From Clostridiales bacterium (lineage in GTDB: Bacteria > Bacillota > Clostridia > Oscillospirales > Oscillospiraceae): 64,000 nucleotides of DNA. Of this stretch, positions 49,654-58,434 are shown piece by piece. Both the position numbers and the translations under genes were made by a program. The notes under the pieces were generated by a model. It made no database searches and had not been told where the DNA came from. It worked only from the letters and a program-made list of their open reading frames with translations. The stretch covers positions 62,001 to 126,000 of the forward strand of contig QALX01000009.1 in assembly GCA_003150485.1 (NCBI GenBank), given 5' to 3'. Within the stretch, counting starts at the first letter, position 1, and each line of letters opens with the position of its first letter.

Positions 49654-49859
49654 ATTCTGCGCCCCTTTCTCCACTCCGCTCAGATATGCGTATACCGATA
49701 TGGTTATCATACCATACTTTTGCTCCCCGGTCATCCTCTCCGTCCGCTGGCGGAATCAAAAGAAAATTGTCCCTAACCCTTGACATTCCGGCACAGAGAC
49801 TGCAAACTAAATGAGAATATGTCGATTTCGACTATAAGCTGACAAAGGAGCAATGATCT

Positions 49860-50231
49860 ATGGATATTATCATCAAGGAATCCGGTGTCCGGAAACCCCT
49901 GATCTATATGGACAGCAAGACCGGCACCGAATGTACCCGCTACGTTCTGGACGCCTCCGGCGTCCTGACCAACGGCAGCTTCACCGTGGACGAGGAGACC
50001 GGCGACTATATCGCCTCCATCGACGAGTACAACTGGTGGAAGGAGTACCTGGCGGTGAAGCAGGAGGAGGAGAAAACCCTCTTCGCCCTGTGCAACGAAT
50101 TTGGCGAGGCGGCGGTTTCTCAGCTCTTTATGGAACACCAGCACCTGCTCAACACTGACGCGGAGCACGAGCACGAGGCCATGGAGCGGATCTTCGATCT
50201 CATCCGCACCCAGCTCTCCCAGCCGAAATAA
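49860..50231 (+). CDS. Hypothetical acidic cytoplasmic protein
   Basis: 123 aa: beta-type N-terminal half (MDIIIKESGVRKPLIYMDSKTG ... GVLTNGSFTVDEETGDYIASIDEYNWWKEYL), then a helical charged C-terminus (HEHEAMERIFDLI). Not recognised. AAAGGAG at 12 nt; an ATG at 49853 opens another frame that is compositionally odd and rejected. It borders the phage block on its tail-fibre side. Confidence 0.65.
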   Translation: MDIIIKESGVRKPLIYMDSKTGTECTRYVLDASGVLTNGSFTVDEETGDYIASIDEYNWWKEYLAVKQEEEKTLFALCNEFGEAAVSQLFMEHQHLLNTDAEHEHEAMERIFDLIRTQLSQPK

Positions 50232-50244
50232 CCCCGCACACGCA

Positions 50245-50279
50245 AAGAAGACATCCCGAACCGGGATGTCTTCTTTTGT
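50245..50279. terminator. Terminator at the tail-fibre end of the phage block
   Basis: AAGAAGACATCCCG / CGGGATGTCTTCTT with A- and T-tracts; ends both the hypothetical gene and the phage transcript. Confidence 0.85.
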
Positions 50280-50313
50280 TCTATCTGGGGAAGTTGCCGC
50301 CCTGTTGTCCCTC

Positions 50314-52032
50314 TCACGCAATGGGATAGGCGATGGAAAAGGGAAAGGTTCCGGCGTCGCCGTACATAATCCGCAAGCTCCCCCCGGCGCCCACGCCCAC
50401 CCGCATGAGCCGGGTGTAGCTGCTGGTCCAGTACCCCGCCGTGGTGTAGATTCCCACACCGGTCTGGGGGGCGGGCACCTTGGCGCTGCCCAGGATGTTG
50501 GTCATGGCGGATACGGTATCCGTGAGGGTAACGCTCCCATGCACCAGGCACCAGCCCAGCTTTTTCACCACGGTGACGGAGCCCTCCGAGACCAGGCCGC
50601 TGTCAAACACCGTGTAGGTTTCGTTCGACTGCAAGTTTGCGCTCACAAGATCCGCAGTCATTTTCAGCTTTGGGGCGGAGACAGCGATGCCATCATAATC
50701 AACGGTGAGGTTTGACTCGTTCTCTAAATATGTCACACCCAGGCTCAGGGTGTAGTAGTACTCGGTTCCCCCCCAGACCTGATCGGTGTATTCGGTTTTG
50801 ATCACCGCTCTGCTGTTGTACTTTTCATCGTACAGCGTCTCGACGTCAATGTCGCTGCCCCGCAGCTTCAGCCCGCTGATGGTGCCGGTGGCGGTGATGT
50901 CCTGGGCGAACAAGCTGTCTGTGTCGATTCTGCCGCCGTTGATTTTGGTGGTGCCATTTTCATCGGTGACAGTGAGGGCCCCCAGCTGGGCCACATCCGC
51001 CGCCAGCTGCTTCACCTTTCCCGTCAGCACCCCGCCGCCGGCCGCAGAGACGGTCTCTGACTGGCCCGCCGCCGTCAACTGAGTGGTGACGCCGCCGTCA
51101 AAGGTGTGGGTCAGGTTCATGGCCGGTACGGTGCAGCTGGTACCGTCCGCCAAGGTAAAGGAGATCAGGTCCCCGGCATCCAGCCGCAAATCCCCCAGGA
51201 AGGACAGCTCCGCCGGACGGTAGGTGAGCCCGCCGATGTCCCTCCAGATGGCGTCCAGCCGCTCCTGGGTCATGTAGTCGTTCTCAATGACGCCGCCGCT
51301 GCCCGAAACGCCGGAGGGGGTCAGGGTTGTGGTCTCCCCCTCGGCGTCGGTGACGGTGACCGCCAGCACCGAGAACACGCGATCGCTCTCCTGGACCTGG
51401 TCCATCCCCTCGTAGCAGTCCTGCTGCCCCAGGGTGAAGCCGCTGGCTGCGTACCAGACAAACTCCAGCTTGCCGGCGCGGCTGATCACCGCGTTCCGCC
51501 CGCACAGGGCCGCCAGCCACCCCACCACGGTTCGGCCGGTGTGCCCGGTGGTGAGCCCGCTCATGTCCACAGCGGCCAGGGTGGAGCGGAACCCGGTCAC
51601 GCTGGCGCCCAGGGTGACGCCGCTCTGGTCCGCGATGTCCGAGAGCACGGCCCAGGCGCTGGACAGCCCCGCCGTGGGAACGTAGTCCTTGTCCAGCAAG
51701 TAGAGCATGGCATCCGCCGCCGTCACCGTGGTCTGGCCGCCCCGGGTCACGGACTCAATGACCTGGAAGGTCCCCACCGGCAGCGTCTCGCCCCCTGCCG
51801 CAACGCTCACTTTGAGCAGGCCGTCGGAAAATCCGTTCTGGACTCCGGAGAATTGGATGGTCACCGTCCGGGCACAGGCCGCCCCCACGGCAACCTCCTC
51901 CTGGTCCCCATTGACGCTGCCGCTGATGCTCAGGGAGGCCAGTTCCGCCGTGACGGCGGAGCCGTTAAGCAGCAGGGTGGCCTCCTTCAGCCCGGCGCCC
52001 CGCCAGATGCTGTCCGTCAATCCGCTATACAT
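50314..52032 (-). CDS. Phage tail-tip/fibre protein
   Basis: 572 aa, last gene of the phage block. The N-terminal half (about 1-330) reads like a baseplate/tail-tip protein. A short helical bridge (GKVKQLAADVAQLGALTV) follows, then a C-terminal receptor-type domain from about 355 with repeated strands (INGGRIDTDSLFAQDITATGTISGLKLRGSDIDVETL). Host-binding function is inferred from position and fibre-like sequence. Confidence 0.82.
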   Translation of the reverse strand: MYSGLTDSIWRGAGLKEATLLLNGSAVTAELASLSISGSVNGDQEEVAVGAACARTVTIQFSGVQNGFSDGLLKVSVAAGGETLPVGTFQVIESVTRGGQTTVTAADAMLYLLDKDYVPTAGLSSAWAVLSDIADQSGVTLGASVTGFRSTLAAVDMSGLTTGHTGRTVVGWLAALCGRNAVISRAGKLEFVWYAASGFTLGQQDCYEGMDQVQESDRVFSVLAVTVTDAEGETTTLTPSGVSGSGGVIENDYMTQERLDAIWRDIGGLTYRPAELSFLGDLRLDAGDLISFTLADGTSCTVPAMNLTHTFDGGVTTQLTAAGQSETVSAAGGGVLTGKVKQLAADVAQLGALTVTDENGTTKINGGRIDTDSLFAQDITATGTISGLKLRGSDIDVETLYDEKYNSRAVIKTEYTDQVWGGTEYYYTLSLGVTYLENESNLTVDYDGIAVSAPKLKMTADLVSANLQSNETYTVFDSGLVSEGSVTVVKKLGWCLVHGSVTLTDTVSAMTNILGSAKVPAPQTGVGIYTTAGYWTSSYTRLMRVGVGAGGSLRIMYGDAGTFPFSIAYPIA

Positions 52033-52041
52033 CCCTTCACC

Positions 52042-52425
52042 TCACTGCTCAATCCCGTCCACACAGGCGCCCTTGATGTACTGTCTCCCGTTGGCCCAGG
52101 AGTAGACCGTGTAGCTGGGGGTGCCGAAATACATGGTTTTGGTCACGGTGCTGCCGGTGGCATCGGTGTACTTCACCGGCACAAAGGGGTTGTCCGGGTC
52201 GGACACCGCCCCCTCAATGGTGGCCACCTGGGCGGGCGTCAGAATGGGCCACTTGATCTTCAGGGTGGTTTTCACCGCCACCACAGTGCCCACCATCTTC
52301 CCCGAGGTGGTGCGCCCGGTGTTGCTGGACCAGATCTTCTCTCGGTTCACCGTCACCCCTTCCAGGGCCGGGTCCGGCATCTTCGTGCCGTTGATATACA
52401 GGTCGCTGACCGTGATATTTGCCAA
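52042..52425 (-). CDS. Small phage tail protein (distal-tail type)
   Basis: 127 aa, TTG start after GGGAGG. All-beta looking: ITVSDLYINGTKMPDPALEGVTVNREKIW, GTVVAVKTTLKIKWPILTPAQVATIEG. Located between tape measure and tail-tip gene, where Dit-like proteins lie; I do not claim the fold. Confidence 0.75.
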   Translation of the reverse strand: MANITVSDLYINGTKMPDPALEGVTVNREKIWSSNTGRTTSGKMVGTVVAVKTTLKIKWPILTPAQVATIEGAVSDPDNPFVPVKYTDATGSTVTKTMYFGTPSYTVYSWANGRQYIKGACVDGIEQ

Positions 52426-52440
52426 CGCTTTCGCCTCCCA

Positions 52441-54597
52441 TCAGATGTAACTCCCCAGGGGATGAATCCCTGTGGCCCGGGCCCGCCGGTTGATGTAGTC
52501 CACGGTGCTGGAGGCGATCACCCGTCCATCCAGCACACACTGGACCACGATAGGCTGTCCGCCGCCGCTGCCTCCCAGCTTACCGGCCAGCATCCCGGCC
52601 ATCTTGTCCAGCCAGCCCAAATTGCGCTCCAGAGGCACCACTGCCTCCGCCCCCGCCTCACCGGCCACCATGGGGGTGGCCTGGGTCAGTACGCCGCCCT
52701 GGGCCAGATAGCTCAGCCGGGGCAGGCGGGCCAGGGTCACACTCCCCGCCCGGACCAGGGTAATGCCCGCCACACGCACCGCGTTCCAGCTAAAGCGCAT
52801 GGCACCGTTGATCTTGCCCACCACCCGGTTGGCCAGAGAGATCACCGCGTTGAAGGCCGTGCGGAAGGGCTTTGTCAGCGCAGTGCTGAGCTTACCGATG
52901 CTCAGGCCGTTTCGGATGCCGCTGACCGCCTTGGCTGCGATGCCTTTGAACTTGCTGCCGATGCTGCTCCACGCGCCGCAGGCGGCGGAGTAAGCCGAGG
53001 CAAACAGCTTCTTGGGGGCACTGCTCAGACCGCTCCGAATGCCGCTGACCGCCTTTCCCGCCAGGGACTTGAAGGAGCTGCCGATGTTCTTCCAGGCGTT
53101 CAGAGCGCCGGAATAGGCGCCGCTGAACAGGGACTTCACACTGCTGCCCAGGCCCCCCATAGCGCCAGTGATCCTGCCGATCACGCTGTCCTTCACCCAG
53201 CTCTCTATGCTGGAGAAGGCGCTGTTGATGCCGCTTTTCAGGGCGTCCACCAGCAGACCACCCACATCCATCAGCTTATCCGTCCAGTTCTTGGAGCTGT
53301 TGAGGACATCGCCGATGTCGCTGAGCAGGCTGCCCAGGTCGCCCATCACATCGCTGAGGTCCTCCATGGCCGAGACCGCCACGCCGCCGGTCCACTTGGC
53401 CAGCGGCTGGAGGAAGTTCTCCCACACTGCCTCCGCCACCGGCTTCAGCACCTTCAGCGCGCCGCTCATCACGTCAAAAGCGCTGGCCATGCCGTCCAGC
53501 ACCGCAGGTACCGCGGACTCAATGGTCCAGCTGGCCAGGGGCAGCAACACCTCTTCATAGGCGTCTGCCAGGATGCCCTCCACCAGATCCGCCAGCTTGC
53601 GGAAGGCCTCCAGCAGATTGGAAACGCTGCCGGCTGCCGGCGTCAGGTCCAGGGTCTCCGACCACGTCTCGGTGGCCCTCGCCAGCTCCTCCACGCACTC
53701 CAGGGCGTCCTGGAACAGGCCAAACACCGACTCCACGATGCTCTCCCCGTTGCCGCAGCTCTCCCAGGCCTCCTGGAACCGCTCCGCCAGATTTCCGGCG
53801 GTTTCACACACCTTGGCCACAATGTCCAGCAGGGTGCTGATCATCCGCACCCCCGCCTCATCCTTCCAAATGGTCAGCCAGGTAGAGCCGAAAGATTTGG
53901 CCGCCCGCATGATCTTATCCAGGGCGGTCCGGGCGCTTTTCAGCACATATTGTCCTTTGCGCTTCCACGCCCTCTGGAAAGGGCTCCAGATGTCCTCCAG
54001 AATCCGCCGCACCTTCAGGGCCCAGGCGGAAACCGCCACCTTCATGCCGTCCAGCACCGACCGGCCACCGCTGCCAATGCCGCCGCCGTAGCCGCCGCTG
54101 CCGCCTGCGCCCCCCTTCCTGGCCCCGCCGCCGGAGGAGCTGTTTCTGGGGCTGAGCTTGTTGATCTCGTCAAAGCTCATCAGGTCCCGCTGGGCCCGGG
54201 CCACCGCTTTAGTGGCTTTGGCCACGGAACGGGTGGCCTTGGCGGTCCTGCCCAGGGCCCGGTTGGTCCTGCCCAGGGCGCTGGTGGTCTTGGCCACTTC
54301 CGACGCCTTCCCCGCCCACTTGGTGCCGAACAGGGTGGTGACAAAGGAGGCCAGCCCCCTCGCCACCGGCTGGAGCAGGGAGAGCAGTTTTCCGAACAGA
54401 TTCAGCCCCACATTGGCCACCGGCACCAGGGTGTTGCCCAGCTGGCGCACTTGGCCCCGGACCCGTCCCAGGGCCTGGGACACGCTGTTCTGAACCACCA
54501 GGGACTGATTGCCCAGGGTAATCACCCGCTGCTGGGTCTCAGCCAGGGCCTGGTTCAGCTGCTGGGTCTCCCAGAGCGCCTGATTAGTTCCCTCCAC
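52441..54597 (-). CDS. Phage tail tape measure protein
   Basis: 718 aa, mostly helical, with an amphipathic coiled N-terminus and several hydrophobic/Gly-Ala repeats (SIESWVKDSVIGRITGAMGGLG; repeated SAxxxAxxAWxSIGSxFKxIAxKAVSGIRxGLS units at about 490-600). The repeats set tail length. GTG 54597 has GGGAGG 8 nt upstream; GTG 54606 abuts it. Overlaps the tail-chaperone frame. Confidence 0.9.
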   Translation of the reverse strand: MEGTNQALWETQQLNQALAETQQRVITLGNQSLVVQNSVSQALGRVRGQVRQLGNTLVPVANVGLNLFGKLLSLLQPVARGLASFVTTLFGTKWAGKASEVAKTTSALGRTNRALGRTAKATRSVAKATKAVARAQRDLMSFDEINKLSPRNSSSGGGARKGGAGGSGGYGGGIGSGGRSVLDGMKVAVSAWALKVRRILEDIWSPFQRAWKRKGQYVLKSARTALDKIMRAAKSFGSTWLTIWKDEAGVRMISTLLDIVAKVCETAGNLAERFQEAWESCGNGESIVESVFGLFQDALECVEELARATETWSETLDLTPAAGSVSNLLEAFRKLADLVEGILADAYEEVLLPLASWTIESAVPAVLDGMASAFDVMSGALKVLKPVAEAVWENFLQPLAKWTGGVAVSAMEDLSDVMGDLGSLLSDIGDVLNSSKNWTDKLMDVGGLLVDALKSGINSAFSSIESWVKDSVIGRITGAMGGLGSSVKSLFSGAYSGALNAWKNIGSSFKSLAGKAVSGIRSGLSSAPKKLFASAYSAACGAWSSIGSKFKGIAAKAVSGIRNGLSIGKLSTALTKPFRTAFNAVISLANRVVGKINGAMRFSWNAVRVAGITLVRAGSVTLARLPRLSYLAQGGVLTQATPMVAGEAGAEAVVPLERNLGWLDKMAGMLAGKLGGSGGGQPIVVQCVLDGRVIASSTVDYINRRARATGIHPLGSYI

Positions 54598-54883
54598 CGC
54601 TTCCACCTCCCATCGCCGCCTGCCGTTCCATTACCTTGCGATATTTGGCCAGTTTCATCTCGTTCACCTCATCTGTGGTCCAGAAGGGAAACACCTCGTA
54701 CAGCGCGGGGGGCGCCTCTCCAGCGAGCTGGCAGCCGTGGAGCACCATCTGCCCCCAGGCCACCAGCGCCTCCTGCTGAAACCAGCGGCGCTCCCGCTCC
54801 CGGGTCCCCTCCACCCAGTCCAGCAGCTCCCCCCAGGTCCACTCCCCGCTCTCCCGGGGCGAGAGGCCGGACTGCCAGGCCAT
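54584..54883 (-). CDS. Tail assembly chaperone, frameshift (GT-like) extension
   Basis: 99 aa if started at ATG 54883 (MAWQSGLSPRESGEWTWGELLDWVEGTRERERRW). It is in the -1 frame relative to the preceding chaperone gene, whose last codons contain a slippery C-CCT-TTC (54928-54922). The frames share only a short window. So this is most likely expressed mainly as the C-terminal part of a fused product, like lambda G-T. Last 23 nt overlap the tape measure frame. Confidence 0.8.
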   Translation of the reverse strand: MAWQSGLSPRESGEWTWGELLDWVEGTRERERRWFQQEALVAWGQMVLHGCQLAGEAPPALYEVFPFWTTDEVNEMKLAKYRKVMERQAAMGGGSGGGN

Positions 54884-54903
54884 GCGCTCCAGCCCTCCGG
54901 GCG

Positions 54904-55329
54904 TCAGTCCGTCTGGCCGGCGAAAGGGGCCGCCTCATCCGCCTCCTGGGGCCGGTCCAGGTGGGCGAACACGTCCTCCACCGCCTGGGCCACAGAGCGC
55001 TTCAGCTGCCCCGCCTGATCCGCCGTCATCAGTCCGGAGGCCACAGCGATGTCAAAGGCCAGGCCGCTGAACTGGACCTGGCCGCAGTAGCCCTGGTCCA
55101 CCAACAGGTCATAGAAAACCTCGCCGTCGGTGACCGGGTTGCCGCTGCCCTCCCAGTTGAGGGCCTCCTCCAGCAGGGCCGCCATGCGGACGCTGTCAGC
55201 GGCTGCGGTGAGAACGGTTTGCAGGCTGTCCTCCTGGAACCGGTCCGCCAGGTTCTTCTGGCCCCGGATGGTCAGGCGAAGGCGGTACTGGGTGTCCCCC
55301 AGGCGTAGGCTGTGATAGGTTCTGCTCAT
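54904..55329 (-). CDS. Tail assembly chaperone (G-like)
   Basis: 141 aa. Starts SRTYHSLRLGDTQYRLRLTIRGQKNL; acidic helical C-terminus ending QEADEAAPFAGQTD. Lies between the tail-tube and tape measure genes, the standard chaperone position. About 10% or similar frameshifting at 54928 would yield the fused form. AGGAGG precedes the ATG. Confidence 0.85.
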   Translation of the reverse strand: MSRTYHSLRLGDTQYRLRLTIRGQKNLADRFQEDSLQTVLTAAADSVRMAALLEEALNWEGSGNPVTDGEVFYDLLVDQGYCGQVQFSGLAFDIAVASGLMTADQAGQLKRSVAQAVEDVFAHLDRPQEADEAAPFAGQTD

Positions 55330-55420
55330 AGGTATTTCCTCCTGATTTTCTCGGGCCGGGAGAGACGGCTGTCCCTCCCGGCCACATTTCCTGGTTGCTG
55401 CCGGGCCTTGCCGCCCGCCG

Positions 55421-55834
55421 TCAGGCGGAGGCGGGGTTGGTCACGGTCCAGTCGCTCTGCAAGCTCACCGTCAGCTTGGCGGTGACCAGTTCGTCCACCT
55501 TGGCGCCGGACACATAGGTGCTGACGTAGCCGGTGGTGGCAAAGGCGGTGCCGTCTGGGAAGGTCACCGTCACCGGCACAATTTCTCCGGCGGTCTGCAA
55601 GCCCCGCAGCACCCGGTAATCGGAGTCCGCCGCGCTGTTGTCAAACAGATAGGTCACTTCAAACGCCTTGGTGTCCTGGACACCGGGTACGTTCTTTTTC
55701 ATGCTGTCCTTGAGACAGGTGGCGTCCAGATCGGAGGGGGTACCGCCGATGTCGCCGATGTCGGTGACGTAGTTCAGCTCCGTGGAGTTCACAGTCACTT
55801 CAATGCCGATAGAGGCTAAGCCCTGAGTTGCCAT
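55421..55834 (-). CDS. Phage major tail (tube) protein
   Basis: 137 aa. Beta-rich tail-tube pattern: GIEVTVNSTELNYVTDIGDIGGTPSDLDATCLKDSMKKNVPGVQDTKAFEVTYLFDNSAADSDYRVLRGLQ. ATG 55834 has AAAGGATG; the frame to 55855 is longer by 7 codons. Major structural component of the siphophage tail. Confidence 0.9.
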   Translation of the reverse strand: MATQGLASIGIEVTVNSTELNYVTDIGDIGGTPSDLDATCLKDSMKKNVPGVQDTKAFEVTYLFDNSAADSDYRVLRGLQTAGEIVPVTVTFPDGTAFATTGYVSTYVSGAKVDELVTAKLTVSLQSDWTVTNPASA

Positions 55835-55847
55835 AACATCCATCCTT

Positions 55848-56240
55848 TCAATCAATCAGGCGCATCGTGCGCTTGTCCACCCTCCGCCCGTAGCGGAAGG
55901 TTTTTCTACAGTAGCCCGCCGGGTCATCGGACACGGTGTCCGGCCCGGCGTACTGGCGTTTCAGCCCCAGCCCGGTGAGGGCCTCGTTGACCAGCTGGGA
56001 CAGAGCCACGACGGTCTCCCGGTCGAAGGCCCAGAGGTCAACCTGGTAGGCGATCTCATCTACCACCGGGCAGTCGGTGGCCACATTGGTGTACTCTCCC
56101 ACCGTAATCAGCACCCCGTCGTCGGTGCTCCGGGGCCAGCTGCCCCGGACGGTGAAGGCCAGGCCGGTCCGCATCCCGGCCAGGGCGTCCCGCACCGCCT
56201 GGCGGCCATCCACCAGAATCTTTTCCACAGCATTTGCCAC
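55848..56240 (-). CDS. Tail terminator/completion protein (minor)
   Basis: 130 aa, GTG start with GGAGGCG. EKILVDGRQAVRDAL, GSWPRSTDDGVLITVGEYTN and AYQVDLWAFDRETVVALSQLVNEAL resemble small tail-terminator or connector proteins of phages. Assignment by position and resemblance. Confidence 0.75.
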   Translation of the reverse strand: MANAVEKILVDGRQAVRDALAGMRTGLAFTVRGSWPRSTDDGVLITVGEYTNVATDCPVVDEIAYQVDLWAFDRETVVALSQLVNEALTGLGLKRQYAGPDTVSDDPAGYCRKTFRYGRRVDKRTMRLID

Positions 56241-56257
56241 AGATATCGCCTCCTTCC

Positions 56258-56632
56258 TCAGCGCAGCCGCTGGAGCTGGAGCTTGCGGTGGCCTGGCCAG
56301 CCCTGGACCGCCCGCAGCTCGTAGACCACGCCGTCCACCACCAGCCGGTCAAAGACATCCAGCTCCAGGTCGCCGTACAGCACCCCCTCCAGGACGCCGC
56401 CGCAGCGCTCCCCGTACTCCTCCACCTGGGCGCCGGAGCGGAGGGCGCCGGAGGACTGCCAGGTACGAACGTGCTGCCAGCAGATGCCCGCTTCCGTTCC
56501 GTCCTGAGCGGTGAAATCCGGGTGCTCCATGTCGTAGACCGGCACCGGGTCCCCGTAGCTGTCGGCGGTCTGCCGGCGGCGGTGGAGGGTGAACCCCCGC
56601 CGCCAGGCCAGCGGGGTGGTCCGGGTCAGCAT
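56258..56632 (-). CDS. Phage head-tail adaptor
   Basis: 124 aa. Small beta protein (FTLHRRRQTADSYGDPVPVYD ... DRLVVDGVVYELRAVQGWPGHRKLQLQRL), typical of the SPP1 gp16-type head-closure adaptors. Overlaps the gp6-like connector gene by 7 nt. Confidence 0.8.
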   Translation of the reverse strand: MLTRTTPLAWRRGFTLHRRRQTADSYGDPVPVYDMEHPDFTAQDGTEAGICWQHVRTWQSSGALRSGAQVEEYGERCGGVLEGVLYGDLELDVFDRLVVDGVVYELRAVQGWPGHRKLQLQRLR

Positions 56633-56979
56633 GTGACCCTCCGGTACCGGGCCAGGCCGCGAAACAGTTCTTCTGCCGTCTCCCGCATCTGGTCCGGCGT
56701 CAGATAGCTGTCGCTCTGGGACACCTGGCCCTCACTGTAGTTCCGGCTGCGGTAGCCCCGCTCCATCATCCGGTCCTGCTGGTAGTACAGGGCCGCCAGC
56801 TCCACCGCCTTGCCCATCAGGGTCTCATCCAGGGCCTCCCAGCCCAGGTAGAGGAGCAGCTCTCCCTCTGCGTCCAGCAGCTCGTCCCCCAGCAGGGCCA
56901 GGGTGTCGCCGTCGGGGTCGGTCAGGTTCAGCTTGCGCTGCAGGCGCTCCGTTGCCTGTTCCAGCTGTACGTCTGTCAT
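56626..56979 (-). CDS. Phage gp6-like head-tail connector
   Basis: 117 aa helical protein: QLEQATERLQRKLNL ... GELLLYLGWEALDETLMGKAVELAALYYQQDRMMERGYRSRNYSEGQVSQSDSY. It matches the gp6-like connector pattern of SPP1-type phages. Downstream of the capsid. Confidence 0.85.
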   Translation of the reverse strand: MTDVQLEQATERLQRKLNLTDPDGDTLALLGDELLDAEGELLLYLGWEALDETLMGKAVELAALYYQQDRMMERGYRSRNYSEGQVSQSDSYLTPDQMRETAEELFRGLARYRRVTC

Positions 56980-56997
56980 AGCGCATCACCCTTTCCG

Positions 56998-57843
56998 TCA
57001 GGATTTGTTGGCGGTGATCACAGCCAGGCCGGTAGCGTGGACCACCTTAGCGCCGTAGACGTGGAGCCCCTTCACCGCGTCGGAGAAATTCTTCTCCACC
57101 CGGTACGCCTCCAGCTCCACCAGCTGCTCGGCGTAGGCGCCGGCGGCGTTGGTGCCGGCGATGATCTTGTACTTGGTGCCGCTGGTGTTGGGCACATTGT
57201 TGGACAGGTGGATCTGGAACCCTGCGGCCTCACCCACCAGGCCGCCCTGGAGCACCGCCTGGTTGTAGCCGGTGCCGTTGCCCACAAAGCGCTGGTCCTT
57301 CAGCAGCAGGCCGTGATACCAGGGGGGTACCACCACCCAGCGGCCGTACATAGGCACGTTGCACTCACTGAGCTTGACGCCCAGGTCCACCAGGTAGTCG
57401 TAGGCGTTGGCGCTGGTGGGGGTGACGGCGGTGGTGTCGCTGTACAGGACGTTATCGGTGGCCACGCCAGCCAGCAGGAGGCCCGCCAGATACTGGTCAA
57501 TGACGTCGTTCATGTTATAGCTGGCCCGGACCATGGCCGCGTCCACCAGCTTGGGGTTGGACTGGGCGTTGTCAATGTCCTTGACCATAAAGTTGAAGTA
57601 CTTGGCCTTGTCGATAACCAGGTTCTGCTGGGTGCTGTCCAGCTCCTGGGGATCGGAGATGTCGCTGCCGGAGTAGTCGTTGATGGTGATCTCCCCCAGC
57701 AGATTGATGTGGACGGTGTCGCCGTAGGCCTTGATGTCCCCCTCATAGTCCCGATTCATCAGGTTTGCGTAGACGTGGACCTTGTCCATGTGTTCCAGCA
57801 GGCGTGCGGACCAGATCTCAGGGATAAAATTGCTAAATGCCAT
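56998..57843 (-). CDS. Major capsid protein
   Basis: 281 aa. Starts AFSNFIPEIWSARLLEHMDKVHVYANLMNRDYEGDIKAYGDTVHI, as in the P22-coat-protein-like capsid proteins of clostridial phages. Central NVPMYGRWVVVPPWYHGLLL and C-terminal VYGAKVVHATGLAVITA are typical. HK97 fold inferred. It follows the scaffold gene. Confidence 0.92.
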   Translation of the reverse strand: MAFSNFIPEIWSARLLEHMDKVHVYANLMNRDYEGDIKAYGDTVHINLLGEITINDYSGSDISDPQELDSTQQNLVIDKAKYFNFMVKDIDNAQSNPKLVDAAMVRASYNMNDVIDQYLAGLLLAGVATDNVLYSDTTAVTPTSANAYDYLVDLGVKLSECNVPMYGRWVVVPPWYHGLLLKDQRFVGNGTGYNQAVLQGGLVGEAAGFQIHLSNNVPNTSGTKYKIIAGTNAAGAYAEQLVELEAYRVEKNFSDAVKGLHVYGAKVVHATGLAVITANKS

Positions 57844-57864
57844 CGTCAGTCATCCTTTCCTCGC

Positions 57865-58434
57865 TCAGTAGTTGTGTTTCAGGGCGTTCTGCACTTCCGT
57901 CCAGTGGGCGTTGATCTCCCGGGGGGACATATTGCGCAGCTCCTCCCTGCTGTAGGCCCGGGGACGGTTGGGCTCCCGGGGAGCGCCGGTGCCCCGCATC
58001 CGGCTGGTGACGGCGGCGGCGAGGGCCTCCTGGAAGAGCAGTTCAAAGGTGTCGATGTTCTCCGCCGACTCCTCCGGGGTGTCCCCGGCCAGCCACGGGG
58101 CAAAGGCGGCGGGCAGACCCCGTTTCTGGAGCTCCTGGCCCACGGCCACCTCCATCCGCTGGCGGGCAAAATCCTGCTTTTCCTGTTCCAGGGCCTCCCG
58201 CTCCCGGCTGAGCTGGACGCTCTCCTGCTCCCGGGTGCGGATGCCCTCCAGCTGTTCCTCCTCGTCGGGCTGGTGTGCCTGCTCCCGCTCCCACCTGGTT
58301 CGGGCAGAGCGCAGCAGCTGGTTCACCTTCTGGTCAAAGGCCTCCTGGTACGCCGGGTCCTCCTGGAGCAGGGCGTCTAGGGTGGGCTTTTCCGCCTCCG
58401 GCTCCGGTTTGCGCTTTCTGCTATTCTTCATCAT
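57865..58434 (-). CDS. Capsid scaffolding protein (DUF4355-type)
   Basis: 189 aa. Long charged helix (EREALEQEKQDFARQRMEVAVGQELQKRGLPAAFAPWLAG) and C-terminal NMSPREINAHWTEVQNALK. ATG 58434 with AGGAGGT at 8 nt; the longer frame lies inside the portal gene. It guides capsid assembly and is removed or expelled. Confidence 0.88.
   Translation of the reverse strand: MMKNSRKRKPEPEAEKPTLDALLQEDPAYQEAFDQKVNQLLRSARTRWEREQAHQPDEEEQLEGIRTREQESVQLSREREALEQEKQDFARQRMEVAVGQELQKRGLPAAFAPWLAGDTPEESAENIDTFELLFQEALAAAVTSRMRGTGAPREPNRPRAYSREELRNMSPREINAHWTEVQNALKHNY

Noticed and set aside
49853..50158. Alternative frame with better-spaced ATG at 49853
   Set aside because: Product is Arg/Gln-rich and truncated; the 49860 frame has normal composition and ends at the terminator.
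51106..55308. 1400-aa plus-strand open frame across the phage tail genes
   Set aside because: Antisense shadow of GC-rich phage genes; His/Gly/Gln-rich composition, no ribosome site, no motif.
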